NCBI GenBank assembly: GCA_000934455.1
Contig: KN885113.1
Location: 47,540-75,166, forward strand
Source: Apostichopus parvimensis
Lineage: Eukaryota; Echinodermata; Holothuroidea; Aspidochirotida; Stichopodidae
Reading direction: 5' to 3'
Length of the DNA: 27,627 nucleotides
The translations under genes were made by a program, and so were the position numbers. Shown here piece by piece: positions 9,560 to 19,919 of this stretch. How positions within the stretch are numbered: position 1 is the first letter of the stretch; the number at the start of each line of letters is the position of its first letter. The notes beneath the pieces were generated by a model, which made no database searches, had not been told where the DNA came from, and saw nothing but the letters and a program-made list of their open reading frames with translations.

Positions 9560-12500
9560 TTAATACCTACAACTCTGACTGAAAGATTCACTACCATTCA
9601 GTCTGTCTAACAACAATCTGCTCTGACTTCTGAGGCGTTCTAACTCAGATCCTAAATTCATAGCAGAACAGGAAGTACCAGGAGTTACAGATTTAGGCTC
9701 ATGATACAAATTGCTATGGAGACCTTTAGTGGCCCGACTACTCCTACTTAACCCTGGTGGAGGCTCTGAACCATCGGAACTTGAGTCATCAGAACTAGAA
9801 GACGTGTCCCCAGAGCTGGGACTGCGGGGTCCCGAATTGCCAGACTCAGAATAATAGTTTGGAACTATTACCACTCTGTCAAAATCAGAGTCGCTTGAGC
9901 TATCTGTTTCATATACTCTAGGAATTGCAGGTTGCTTTGGTCGGTTACCATTGCGTTTTGGCAATGGAACTCTTTTGTATGGTTGTACCACTGGACAGGG
10001 ACATATCTCCCTTCTCCTCACAACTTTCTGAGGACCGCTACCATCAAAAGGTTCTACCGTATAAATAGCCTTAGTACCTGGGTGGTCAACAACCTTGAAA
10101 ACTTTTGATCCCCACTTATTGGCTATTTTACACCTACCCTTGGGGTGAGCCCTTAAATACACATGACTACCAATAGTTAAAGGTTTAGTACAAGCACCTT
10201 TATTAAAGTATTGCTTCCTTCTATCCCCTTCTTTGGCAATATTCTCCCCTGCTTTTTGGTAAGCATATCTCAAAGCTTCAGCATGAGAATTAACCCAATC
10301 TATCACAGGGTTTTCAGTTTCGATTGACTCTGCAGTACTTTCCGCTAGAAGGAAATCGATTGGAAGTCTGGGATTTCTTCCAAACATCAAAAAGAAAGGT
10401 GTGTACCCAGTCGAAGCATGTGGAGTTGCATTGTAGGAATACAATACCTCGGGCAAATGCCCAGCCCAGTTACGTCTCTTTTTCTCAGAAAGAGCTCTCA
10501 AGAGGTCATGGAGGGTTCTGTTAAACCTCTCGGCCTGACCATTCCCTTCGGGATGATAGGGAGTGGTACGGGTTTGCTTAATATCATATATCTTACACAG
10601 TTGTCGGACCAAAGCGGACTGAAAGTTCCTGCCCTGATCAGAGTGTAACCGTTTGGGCACACCATAACGGTTGAACCAGTGGCCGATCAATGCTTGAGCA
10701 GCGCTCTCGGCCGTTTGATCCTTCGTGGCTACAGCCTGTGTGAATTTAGAAAATATATCAGTCATAACCAGTACATTTTCATAACGATTAGCATCTTTCT
10801 CTAAGATAGTAAAACCCACAGCTAAAATCTCATTTGGTCTGGTTGCGGTTAAGTTCTCAATAGGCTCTTTTACTCTTGGTTGGTTTTTTGCCCTGGTACA
10901 CTGATCACAATTTACACAATACAACGTAATATCATTAGTCATTCTTGGCCAATAGCATCTGTCACGAATTAAACTTAAAGTACGTTTCACACCTTCATGC
11001 CCAGTTTGATCATGGCAAGCATACAATACATCTGGGATTAACACTTCAGGCAACAACAATTGCCATACTTCACCATTCTTAGTTACTCTGTACATAAGAC
11101 CATTTTTGATTTGTAACTTAGTGAACTGTCTTAAAAATAATTTTACCTTAACTGAATCACATGCAAGTTTGGTCATGGTTGGTTGTTCCATATATTGTCT
11201 GATTCTAACCAAAGTAGAGTCCTTTTGTTGAAAGTCTCTCATTTGAGGGACCGAATAACCAGGCAATACACCAATAGCACAAGTTGAAGTTTCAACCTCG
11301 ACCTCAGATAAATCTATATCATTAAACATAGAATGAATTGGAGAGGGTATCACAGTTGTCCCCTGTACCTTAGTGCATACTTCACTAAATGAACTATCTC
11401 TAATGTCTATCCCATTGAGCCTACGAGATAACCCATCTGCGGCTTGGTTCCTGCAGCCTGGTTTGTAACGGATTTCAAAATCAAAGCTGGCAAGAGCCCC
11501 AACCCACCTTTGTTCCGTGGCACCCAACTTGGCAGAATTTAAGTGGGCCAAGGGATTGTTGTCTGTAAAGACAATAAACTTATTTCCCAACAGGTAATCC
11601 CTAAGCTTTTCCGTCACGGCCCACTTTAAGCCCAAAAACTCCAACTTAAAGCTTGAATAGTTTTCCATATTCTTTTCTGCCCCTCTAAGGGTTCTACTAG
11701 CATAGCATATAACCCTACGAGTCCCCTCCTGACGCTGAAAAAGTACTGCCCCTAATCCGTCAAAGGATGCATCAACCTCAAGTTCAAATGGGAGAGAATA
11801 GTCGGGGAATGCTAACACGGGTGGTTCACACAGTCTAGTCCTTAAAGTCTCGAAAGCTACTTGATGGTCATCTGACCACATACATGAAAGATTAAATTTA
11901 ACACCATTTTTCTGGTGTTGGATACAAGTAGATACCAAGGTATGCAAGGGTTTAGCAATTTGAGAGAAACCCTTAACAAATCGTCTATAGAATGAACAAA
12001 AACCCAGAAATGATCTCAGTTCTTTCACTTTTGTTGGCTTAGGCCATTCTTTTACTGCCTCCGTCTTACTCGGGTCTGCCCTAACTCCCTCACTAGAAAC
12101 CTCATGACCTAGATAACCGACCTTGGTCCCAAAAAAAGAACACTTCTTTAGTTTTATCTTAAGGCCAAACTTCCGCAACCTATCAAATACTGTTTGAAGG
12201 CGAGCAAGATGATCAGAAAAAGTGCTTGAGTACACAAGAATGTCATCTAAATAACATAAAACTGAATAAAAGAACATGTCACCAAGGCATGCTTGCATTA
12301 ATCTTTGAAAAGTACCAGGGGCGTTACACAGCCCGAATGGCATCCTTGTATACTCGTAAAGCCCAAACGGAGTCGTAAAACTCGTTTTGTGTTGATCAGC
12401 CTCATCCATGGCCACCTGATGGTAGCCAGAGAGGAGATCGATGGTAGAGAACCATTTCGTTCCATGAGGAGAATCTAACGATTCGTCTATGCGTGGGATT

Positions 12501-13681
12501 GGGTGTGCATCTTTTATAGTTTTCTCGTTTAACTTTCTATAATCCACACATAGCCGCAAATCTCCATTCGACTTGCGCACAATCACAATTGGGGATGCAT
12601 AGGGACTAGCACTCTCGATGATCACCCCATTCTCCAACAACTTTCTAATGTGGTCCCGAACTTGTTCAAATTGCGATGGGGGTATTCGTCGGTACGGTTG
12701 TTTTACGGGAACCTCATCCACAGTCTTAATTTTATGTCTTACAGTGCCTGTGAAACCTAAATCACTATCAGATGCAGCGAACACGTCGCTATTAGCTAAT
12801 AGAACACTCTTAGCTTCCCTTAGTTGTTCCGCATTAAGGTCACTACCCAAATACTGGTCAAAATCATTGACAAAATCATGGGTGATAGTAGCCTCATTAT
12901 CTACATGTACATGGTTAACTTCTACACTTCCATCATTGACCGACATCACAGAATGAAATCTACCTAATGGAGTTTTAGGTCTTAAGGAAATATCTTCATC
13001 ACTAGAATTGCTCATTAATAGTGAAACACTGCCATGGGGAATACAAATAAGAGCAGGAGTAGCTACAAGGCCCCTGGGTAAATTCTCACAAGGTTCCACA
13101 AGAACCTCTAAACCGGCTGTTAACCTGCCACAAGTCACTTTGACCAGGCAACTTGCCTGCGCTGGGATCCACACACAATCGGTCCCAGCGACTCGGGCGA
13201 CACCCTTGATATTACAAATGTTAGTCCTATCTAGACAAACATGCCGGGGCAATTTTAATTGCCGCACAACCACTTCAGGGGGCAATTCTTGTAACACGTT
13301 CATGCCGACAAGCATGGGAGAATACGTTGAATCTTTCAGGACCAAAATCCCCCGACCCGGTACTACAACACCAGAGACGCAGATGTCGGTCTCAAAATAA
13401 CCTTTATAGGGTATCCTTGCTCCATTGGCTGAGGTTAAGGTCAACCAGCCTAGGTCACTTAATATTACGTTAGGAAAACACTGGTTGAATACACGTTCAG
13501 ATATGGTGGTGACCTGGGACCCAGTGTCCATAACTGCTTTGACCTTCCCAACTCCCAATCTTACATCTACTGTAGGACAACTACCAACAATATTAGAATC
13601 TACAGAGGTTGAGCCCTTCTTACCAACCTGATTCACACCCAGACCTGGACTCTTGGGGCTGGGTGTTTCTAGTTTTCCTGA
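9560..13681 (-). CDS. pol: Ty3/gypsy pol polyprotein
   Basis: Polyprotein that matures the element's proteins, copies its RNA and integrates the DNA. Numbered from the GTG at 13636: protease with DTGSQ at 37-41; reverse transcriptase about 310-560 with first Asp in FSTIDLLSGYHQV (D400) and YLDD at 462-465; RNase H about 615-740 with D622, D692 and D734; integrase zinc finger H875, H880, C910, C913; catalytic D960, D1000, E1036 (spacing D-35-E); then a GPY/F-like segment about 1155-1212 and a Ser/Asp-rich tail (about 1244-1290) of unknown role. There is no chromodomain. The frame is open from 13681, has no upstream ATG, and is -1 relative to gag, so expression as a gag-pol fusion by frameshifting is more likely than a free start. 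No internal stop or frameshift is seen over more than 4 kb. Confidence 0.95.
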   Translation of the reverse strand, partial: SGKLETPSPKSPGLGVNQVGKKGSTSVDSNIVGSCPTVDVRLGVGKVKAVMDTGSQVTTISERVFNQCFPNVILSDLGWLTLTSANGARIPYKGYFETDICVSGVVVPGRGILVLKDSTYSPMLVGMNVLQELPPEVVVRQLKLPRHVCLDRTNICNIKGVARVAGTDCVWIPAQASCLVKVTCGRLTAGLEVLVEPCENLPRGLVATPALICIPHGSVSLLMSNSSDEDISLRPKTPLGRFHSVMSVNDGSVEVNHVHVDNEATITHDFVNDFDQYLGSDLNAEQLREAKSVLLANSDVFAASDSDLGFTGTVRHKIKTVDEVPVKQPYRRIPPSQFEQVRDHIRKLLENGVIIESASPYASPIVIVRKSNGDLRLCVDYRKLNEKTIKDAHPIPRIDESLDSPHGTKWFSTIDLLSGYHQVAMDEADQHKTSFTTPFGLYEYTRMPFGLCNAPGTFQRLMQACLGDMFFYSVLCYLDDILVYSSTFSDHLARLQTVFDRLRKFGLKIKLKKCSFFGTKVGYLGHEVSSEGVRADPSKTEAVKEWPKPTKVKELRSFLGFCSFYRRFVKGFSQIAKPLHTLVSTCIQHQKNGVKFNLSCMWSDDHQVAFETLRTRLCEPPVLAFPDYSLPFELEVDASFDGLGAVLFQRQEGTRRVICYASRTLRGAEKNMENYSSFKLEFLGLKWAVTEKLRDYLLGNKFIVFTDNNPLAHLNSAKLGATEQRWVGALASFDFEIRYKPGCRNQAADGLSRRLNGIDIRDSSFSEVCTKVQGTTVIPSPIHSMFNDIDLSEVEVETSTCAIGVLPGYSVPQMRDFQQKDSTLVRIRQYMEQPTMTKLACDSVKVKLFLRQFTKLQIKNGLMYRVTKNGEVWQLLLPEVLIPDVLYACHDQTGHEGVKRTLSLIRDRCYWPRMTNDITLYCVNCDQCTRAKNQPRVKEPIENLTATRPNEILAVGFTILEKDANRYENVLVMTDIFSKFTQAVATKDQTAESAAQALIGHWFNRYGVPKRLHSDQGRNFQSALVRQLCKIYDIKQTRTTPYHPEGNGQAERFNRTLHDLLRALSEKKRRNWAGHLPEVLYSYNATPHASTGYTPFFLMFGRNPRLPIDFLLAESTAESIETENPVIDWVNSHAEALRYAYQKAGENIAKEGDRRKQYFNKGACTKPLTIGSHVYLRAHPKGRCKIANKWGSKVFKVVDHPGTKAIYTVEPFDGSGPQKVVRRREICPCPVVQPYKRVPLPKRNGNRPKQPAIPRVYETDSSSDSDFDRVVIVPNYYSESGNSGPRSPSSGDTSSSSDDSSSDGSEPPPGLSRSSRATKGLHSNLYHEPKSVTPGTSCSAMNLGSELERLRSQSRLLLDRLNGSESFSQSCRY
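13635..13678 (-). promoter_or_regulatory. candidate -1 ribosomal frameshift signal between gag and pol
   Basis: On the minus strand the heptamer GGAAAAC (13678-13672, gag codons GAA AAC) is followed at once by the gag stop TAG (13671-13669). After a 5-nt spacer (TAGAA) comes a perfect 8-bp inverted repeat: ACACCCAG (13666-13659) and CTGGGTGT (13642-13635), with a 16-nt loop. Pol is in the -1 frame, and the two frames overlap only over 13669-13681, so a shift must occur there. The heptamer is non-canonical at its first three bases. Function is inferred. Confidence 0.6.
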
Positions 13682-14385
13682 CTAGAATTGGTTCTGGCAC
13701 CATTGCATTGGTTGGCAAAATGGCCCCTCTCATGGCAACGATAACATTCCACTTGTGAGATGTCCCGATTCTGTCTGTTTCGTGGAGTACGGTTGTAGTT
13801 CCTACCCCTCTCTACTATATCTAAGCGAGTCTGGAAATCCGTTTGCTGTTTTTGGATCGCTTCCAAAACGTCAGTCTGGCTCTTTACAACTGAGGACAGG
13901 ACCAGCAAGGCTTCCGAAACATCATGGTTGGCTTCCACGGCATACTGCCCTACTTTACGCGATTTCTGGGGTCGGTGAATACCATTCTCATCCTCCGCCA
14001 TATCCAAGGCCCAGTCACGAAGATCAATAAAAGAGGTGCTTGGCTTATCTTTCAGAAGCCTTTTGATCTCTCTCCGTAAGATGCCATCTCTAAGACCGTC
14101 TCGAAATTGCTCTTTAAGGGTTTGGTCCTTATCTGGCCCACCGCTTAAGTCCTTTAATTTATCTGCCAGTGTCATTAGGGCATAGGCGAAATCAGTAATA
14201 GACTCGTCCCCTTTTTGGACCCGATTGCATATGTCCCGCATTACCTTTCCAAGGTCCTTTTTCTCCCCAAACGTTTCCACAAGGACTTCAGTTATCTTTT
14301 GTGGGTCTTTAGAAATTGCGATATCTCTGTGTTTGAGTTCTTGTCGTGCTGGCCCCTCCAAATGAGCCAGAATAAAATGGGCAGC
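13669..14385 (-). CDS. gag: gypsy gag (5' incomplete at gap)
   Basis: Structural protein that packages the element RNA. The visible part reads out of the gap as AAHFILAHLEGPARQEL, typical of a retrotransposon gag core. It continues through a helical region, and ends with a zinc knuckle CYRCHERGHFANQC (C-x2-C-x4-H-x4-C) about 11 residues before the stop. A start at 14361 would be only a TTG; the real N-terminus lies in the N run. A basic segment (RNYNRTPRNRQNR) precedes the knuckle. The -1 overlap with pol is described separately. Confidence 0.9.
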   Translation of the reverse strand, partial: AAHFILAHLEGPARQELKHRDIAISKDPQKITEVLVETFGEKKDLGKVMRDICNRVQKGDESITDFAYALMTLADKLKDLSGGPDKDQTLKEQFRDGLRDGILRREIKRLLKDKPSTSFIDLRDWALDMAEDENGIHRPQKSRKVGQYAVEANHDVSEALLVLSSVVKSQTDVLEAIQKQQTDFQTRLDIVERGRNYNRTPRNRQNRDISQVECYRCHERGHFANQCNGARTNSSQEN

Positions 14386-15005
14386 NNNNNNNNNNNNNNN
14401 NNNNNNNNNNNNNNNNNNNNNNNNNNNNNNNNNNNNNNNNNNNNNNNNNNNNNNNNNNNNNNNNNNNNNNNNNNNNNNNNNNNNNNNNNNNNNNNNNNNN
14501 NNNNNNNNNNNNNNNNNNNNNNNNNNNNNNNNNNNNNNNNNNNNNNNNNNNNNNNNNNNNNNNNNNNNNNNNNNNNNNNNNNNNNNNNNNNNNNNNNNNN
14601 NNNNNNNNNNNNNNNNNNNNNNNNNNNNNNNNNNNNNNNNNNNNNNNNNNNNNNNNNNNNNNNNNNNNNNNNNNNNNNNNNNNNNNNNNNNNNNNNNNNN
14701 NNNNNNNNNNNNNNNNNNNNNNNNNNNNNNNNNNNNNNNNNNNNNNNNNNNNNNNNNNNNNNNNNNNNNNNNNNNNNNNNNNNNNNNNNNNNNNNNNNNN
14801 NNNNNNNNNNNNNNNNNNNNNNNNNNNNNNNNNNNNNNNNNNNNNNNNNNNNNNNNNNNNNNNNNNNNNNNNNNNNNNNNNNNNNNNNNNNNNNNNNNNN
14901 NNNNNNNNNNNNNNNNNNNNNNNNNNNNNNNNNNNNNNNNNNNNNNNNNNNNNNNNNNNNNNNNNNNNNNNNNNNNNNNNNNNNNNNNNNNNNNNNNNNN
15001 NNNNN
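14386..15005. other. assembly gap (620 N)
   Basis: Unknown bases. It should contain the gag N-terminus, primer binding site and 5' LTR of the gypsy element. Open frames that cross it are artefacts. Confidence 1.
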
Positions 15006-16189
15006 ACGTGCATAATATCTACTAATATCAGGGTATGTACCCACCTATAGTAATGAAAATAGTAAAAGGCGGCCATTTTGTTTTTATGCAAGTTCGCCAG
15101 GTATGGTCTCTACAGACATTTGAAACAGAAATCGTTTCTGTTGCAATTTTGTCCAGGTCAAACCATTATTTTGTAGATATTGACTACACCATTTTGACAG
15201 AATCAAAATTGTTCAATATTCCCTAAAAAAATATAAATCTCAAATATTTCTCTTGCTACGTGTACTTCATCCTTCATCTTTTCGGCCATCTTACTTCTAA
15301 TTGCTGTCCGAGACACTCCATTCAACTTTTGTAGCGTCAGCCCTAAAAGAACAGAAATTACTAGGTATGAGATTTTGCATAGTCAAGATACTTATTTGCC
15401 ACATTGCATTTCCAGAAATCCCAAAGCTCCTAACAAATGGTGATCAGGGGCCTTTGAAGTTACTAGGAGCTTAATTTTTATTTCCTGGAATTGAAAAAAC
15501 CGAAAACTTTGTAGACCAACGTCAAACTGAATAGGGCAAACACATATATCATCCCTGGTCCAATATGTGTCAACTATCACATGATATCCTAACAGAGTGA
15601 CAGCTGCACTATTTATTGCTTTACATCATACCGGTAGAGAGAGACATATGTCAGCCTCCATCCTTACAGACTTGCTTTCAGAATTTTTCTTTGTAAATGA
15701 CAAGATTTTTGGATTTACTTGATTTTTAAAGTGATGTGAATGAAAAATAGAGTTAAGTTAACCTTAACTCAGCATGTGTTTTGCCCGTTATTTGAATGAA
15801 ATATGAGTATAATATACACATGAAGAGATCATGGCGTTGTGGAGTGAAGGCAAGGATCACTTATTTTGTTTTGCATCAGAAAGTTATCAAACTACTTGAA
15901 AATGTGTGACCATTGATTGCATAGACAAATTAGGGGGAAGTACAGCTGTTTAGGGAAACAGCAGCAGAAACACTTCACCGGCAAGGCTGAGGTAAGTTTA
16001 TAAAATAACAAAGCTCAGAGCTGTAAATTACTCAAGGCCATACTTCAACTGGTTTTAGGTTGTATCATATGTGGAGGGTAGTTGACTAATAATTCATTGG
16101 AAAACCAAGGCCTTTGTGAACTCATTGCAAAGACAATTTCCCTTTTCATTCACAGCTCTGCGATATAATATTATTCACATTGTACTTAC
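15006..16189. other. non-coding stretch
   Basis: AT-rich sequence downstream of the BEN-like gene's last visible exon. I see no LTR, no recognisable protein and no RNA gene. A 62-codon minus-strand frame at 15392-15580 has no recognisable motif. Confidence 0.4.
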
Positions 16190-16372
16190 CAATCATTTTT
16201 CTTCCACCTTCATTTCTTCCACCTTCATTTCGTACAGCTTATTTCTAACATCTCCACTTTTTGATTTTCCAGTAAGGGAAGAAGTTGCCATTTCCTGACA
16301 AATCAGCTTGGCATAATCCTTTGCCACCATGGCCTTCTCCACCTTTACCGGATCCAAAATATCAGACAGAAC
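16190..16372 (-). CDS. BEN-domain-like gene, last visible exon
   Basis: Acceptor TTTTATCATAG precedes 16372. Only phase 0 is open: VLSDILDPVKVEKAMVAKD, then YAKLICQEMATSSLTGKSKS, then GDVRNKLYEMKVEEMKVEEK and stop TGA (16196-16194). EMATSSLTGK matches the conserved ...eElATSSxtGk core of BEN domains as I recall them; BEN domains bind DNA or chromatin partners. The usual C-terminal half of the domain is absent. A 15-bp direct duplication (GAAATGAAGGTGGAA twice) lies just before the stop, and a good donor (TTG|GTAAGT, 16190) follows the stop by four bases. The gene may therefore have been truncated by a small rearrangement, or end here naturally. Confidence 0.6.
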
Positions 16373-16683
16373 CTATGATAAAAAGTATAGGTGAAACAAG
16401 ATTACTCAGATTAGGAACATTGCCGGTTGCTCAATCAAAATGAAACCATTTCAGTTGACCCTAAAGGTAATCTGTATTGGCCCCACATTATAGCATGCTA
16501 TAATTTACAGAAGTTTTCAAAAGTACTATGCCAGAGGTCTTTACTCTCCAAATTGTTCTCAGGCATTCTATATGAACACCCAAGATGACTGGATATCCCA
16601 GTGAGGTTAAAACTCCAAGGTGGTGACCAGATTTGAATATCTGGCATAAATTGGACAGGTTTTGACGAATTATATACACAAAC

Positions 16684-16834
16684 CTGTGTTCTGTCTATTG
16701 GACCTGGTGATGGCTTTTGAGGTAATGAAGATGGTGTTCGTGGTAGTGGTGATGGCTGTCTTGCTCTAACTGGCGACTGGATAGGAGCCTGTTGAGTGCC
16801 TGTGGTCTCCAGAAGCTGCTGGTTCTTTCCAGAG
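16684..16834 (-). CDS. BEN-domain-like gene, Pro/Ser/Gln-rich exon
   Basis: It encodes SGKNQQLLETTGTQQAP followed by a basic, proline-rich linker and PSPGPIDRTQ, ending at CAG|GTTTGT (exon end 16684, phase 0). This joins in phase to the BEN-like exon at 16372. The start uses AATTTCAAG|C, giving phase 2, which matches the GATGC| end of the exon at 19437. A stronger-looking acceptor (CTCCCACAG, ending at about 16868) would bring in a stop in every frame. The composition is that of a disordered linker. Confidence 0.55.
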
Positions 16835-17269
16835 CTTGAAATTTAACTCAAATATTGGGCACACCTGTGGGAGAAAAAATATTGTTAAAACTACTGGACA
16901 CTTGAATGCTGAAGGAATATGAGATCTAGGATAAGATGTACGGACAGTCACTAGAACAAGTTCAATATTCCCAGCTTTGGTATCTGTAGAAAGTAGATAT
17001 GAAGCCATTAGTCATTCGAGGTCATGCATTATATGTTATGAGTGTCCATCCACAGACAAATGTTGGGAATATAACCTGTATATTATTATTAATTGTGCAA
17101 AGCAAGAACAGTAAGCGAAACACACTTTCACTGACATGAGTCCAGTTAACCTACATGAGCTAAAAGAATAAAGCCAGAATGGCTTCAATATAGAAGCTAG
17201 CACAAGACACATGATTCCTCAAAAACACATACCTTTCAAAAGGATTCTTTCCCATTCTTCAAGTTTAAA

Positions 17270-19410
17270 GTATATTTGTACCATCATCATTCATTTATAT
17301 TTTCTAACATGATTATTATTCAATTCATATATTTATATATAATAAATTATATGAAATAATCAGTATATTTATACAAATGATGTGCTAATTACAAAAGAAT
17401 AACAGCAACATTTTGAAAAGTATACAAAGTAATATTGAAGTCAGTGAGGTGTGAATTCCAAAGAGTAACACCACTTGAACGAATCTGGGACTATCTAAGT
17501 CTAGTTCTTGAATATGGAAAGTTTAGAGAATACATCGATCTAGTGTTGTAATGATGCAGATTATATCTTTAATCAAAATATGAGTTGTTAATGGGAGCAA
17601 CATTTCCACTATTAAACTTAAACATAAAAATAGCAAGCTGATAATCAAGTAATAAATCTATAAAAATAACAACAGTACACATCTTATTATTTAAGCCACA
17701 TGATATACTAAAAATTAAGTCGATAGCTGGAAGATAAGTTGAATAGTTTTTCCGAAAACCATACTGATGTTAATTTAAAATGTTGTGCTTATCGATGAAT
17801 TTAATCAATCTGTCATACACAAGTCGTTGAAAATTTTGGGAAATAGTGGTTAAAGCGAGACAGGTCTATAATTACAAAACAACTTATGATCTCCAGATTT
17901 GAAATGAGGAATAATTTTTGCAACTTTTAACTCTTCATGCAAATATTCGACTAGAAATTGAACAATTAATAATGTGAGCAAGCGGAGCCGCAATAAAATC
18001 ATGAATATGCTTTATAACATTATTGGTAAATTTATCATCACCTGACCTTAACCACTTGTATGCTTAATAATATAGCCTTTAACCTCATCAGTGCAGGTTG
18101 GAAGCATGATAAACGACTGCTGTATATCATTATTATTGCCATGCAAGGGATTATTGTGGCTTAAAGGAATCTTATCAGTCAAAGTGTTCGCAATGGACGA
18201 AAAATAACCAGAAATAGCCACATCGTTAGCATTAGTAATATGTTGACCATTACAAATAAAATCTTTATTACAATTAATACTAACATTTTTACCTACTATA
18301 TTGTTAATAACCTTCCATAATTTGGAAGTGTCATCTTTATTATTTTCAATAAGATTTTTAGAATGCATTTTCTTACCAGTTTTAACTACTGTTGTGAGTA
18401 CATTTCTGTATTTACTATACACTCTTTTACGATTATTAAAATTATTGTCTTTATATTTAAACGATTTCATAATTGCAGGTGTAATTCAATATCATTTCTC
18501 ACAAAAATACTTACACCCCCACCACGACGATCATCCTCTCTCCTTGTCGACAAATGTATAACCATCTAAATTATAAATACTACTAAAAGCATCTTTAAGC
18601 CATGTCTCTGTTATAGCAATAAATGAGAATTTTAAATTTTCAATACAATGCAAAATACCTATGTATATGGAAATAGTATAATTTGCGCAATTATAAATCA
18701 TTACCAATTCTGTCGCCATCATGTATAAGAAAGTAAAAAAAGTAATGAGATATCATGATAAAAACTATCATACTAAACCAAATAAAAATAAACTTCGTGG
18801 TTTATTCCATCTGTACTTTAAATACAATATCATCTTCGATGCATGAATGTTAAAGTTTGAGAAGATCGTTTGTATTAGAAATTATTACTTTTGGTGTTCC
18901 AGTTTCTGTCATCACATTGGCGATTATACGCCCGTCCCACGTCTAGCAGTTCTCGACCTTGTCGTGCGCCTTGGTATTTTTCCGAAGGAGGTGGTTTCGG
19001 TGGTTGAAGTCCTCAGCTATTACAATCCCAGTTCCCTTTAACTTCTTTCTGGATTTCATTAGTGCCAGCTTTTCACGGTAGGACGAACACTTCACAAGGA
19101 GGGCCCTGGGACGACCAGTGGTTGTTGGCTTACCGACTCTATGGGTACGATCAATGGCAAGAGTCTTCAATCGTTATACCCAGTTGCTGTTGGTCAGCTC
19201 CTTGAAAATATCGTCAGTTACCTCATTTTCCTTCTCTTTGATTCCAAAAATCCTGATACTATTCCGTCTAGTGTATTGTTCCAGATTGTTGACGTCATTC
19301 GTGGGTTTGTATTGGGAAACTTAGTTTGCATTCCTTTCTTTTCTCATCCAGTTGAATTTCTAAGCCAAGAATTCTGGTCACCTGGATATCTAAAAAAAAA
19401 AATAGGCTTT
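17270..19410 (-). pseudogene. LINE-E: decayed CR1/Jockey-like non-LTR retrotransposon
   Basis: The pieces on the minus strand are in element order. ORF1 at about 19330-18943 has LEQYTRRNSIRIFGI, then IDRTHRVGK, RPRALLVK and LKGTGIVIAEDF. The ORF2 endonuclease start at 18722-18490 has FSFIAITETWLKD, GYTFVDK and RRGGGVSIFVRND. The linker before the RT at 18470-18048 has YSKYRNVLTTVV and LWKVINNIVGK. RT fingers at about 17930-17760 have ELKVAKIIPHFKSGD, NYRPVSL and QYGFRKNYST. The C-terminus at about 17560-17400 has HHYNTRS and SSGVTLWN. Many stops and frameshifts occur, and at least two joins skip large parts (the rest of the endonuclease after IELHLQL, and the RT catalytic core after VVIFIDL). 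It lies within an intron of the BEN-like gene, same strand. Confidence 0.8.
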
Positions 19411-19436
19411 TGGGCAGCTTCACCTTCTTATCTTAC

Positions 19437-19615
19437 GCATCAAATTTGTGCTTGAAAATTGGGTTTTGCCTCATCAAAAACTCTAGCCTGGACTCTACAC
19501 CATCATCTGAATATGCTGAATCTTCATCTTGGCAGCTGCCACGTTGACTCAGGAGGAGCTTTATAATTTCCTGACCTGCTGCAGACTTTGCCTTTTTTGG
19601 GGGGTTGACATTTTT
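19437..19615 (-). CDS. BEN-domain-like gene, internal exon
   Basis: A strong acceptor TTTCTTATTTTCACAG is followed by KNVNPPKKAKSAAGQ, IIKLLLSQRGSC, an acidic DEDSAYSDDG stretch and RLEFLMRQNPIFKHKFD, ending at GATGC|GTAAGA (exon end 19437, phase 2). The next exon (16834) supplies the third codon base, so the spliced frame is continuous. The basic PPKKAKS could be a nuclear localisation signal. An upstream ATG (MASNSVVNF) lies in the intron side and is not needed. The CR1-like element is inserted between this exon and the next. Confidence 0.55.
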
Positions 19616-19679
19616 CTGTGAAAATAAGAAATTTACAACACTATTACTAGCCATGCTACATTGTTGTTGAGTGCAGCAT

Positions 19680-19715
19680 AAGTTGATTTTTTTTTTTTGG
19701 GGGGGGGGGGGTGGG
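19680..19715. repeat. poly-T/poly-G homopolymer tract
   Basis: A run of T followed by a run of G and GTGGGGG. On the minus strand it is a C run then an A run. Length is unreliable in assemblies. Confidence 0.9.
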
Positions 19716-19919
19716 GGACGGATAAGTGGGTGACTACTCTTGCCCTAAACAATCACACCACTAAACTAAATATGTAATTAGCGACAGAAAGGGTTATAGT
19801 TCATACCTGAGAGACTGAAGGACAGTATATAACTATACAGGCTAGCATACGGTACCTTCAAAACATGTTCACTCTGCCAAAACAACTACCTGTAAATATG
19901 CTAAATATTGTGAAAACTA

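Larger units (their letters stand above)
8871..14385 (-). mobile_element. Ty3/gypsy LTR retrotransposon, 5' end in assembly gap
   Basis: The order on the minus strand is gag, pol (protease, reverse transcriptase, RNase H, integrase), polypurine tract, 3' LTR. Integrase after RNase H places it in Ty3/gypsy rather than copia. No envelope frame follows pol. The 5' LTR, primer binding site and gag N-terminus are not visible: the gap begins inside gag, and no LTR-like sequence follows it at 15006. The intact pol suggests a young insertion. The lineage within gypsy is not resolved. Confidence 0.93.

Noticed and set aside
12618-13400. Plus-strand frames over pol
   Set aside because: Antisense shadows of the intact gypsy pol.
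14215-15091. Long open frames crossing the N run
   Set aside because: They are open only because N is not a stop.
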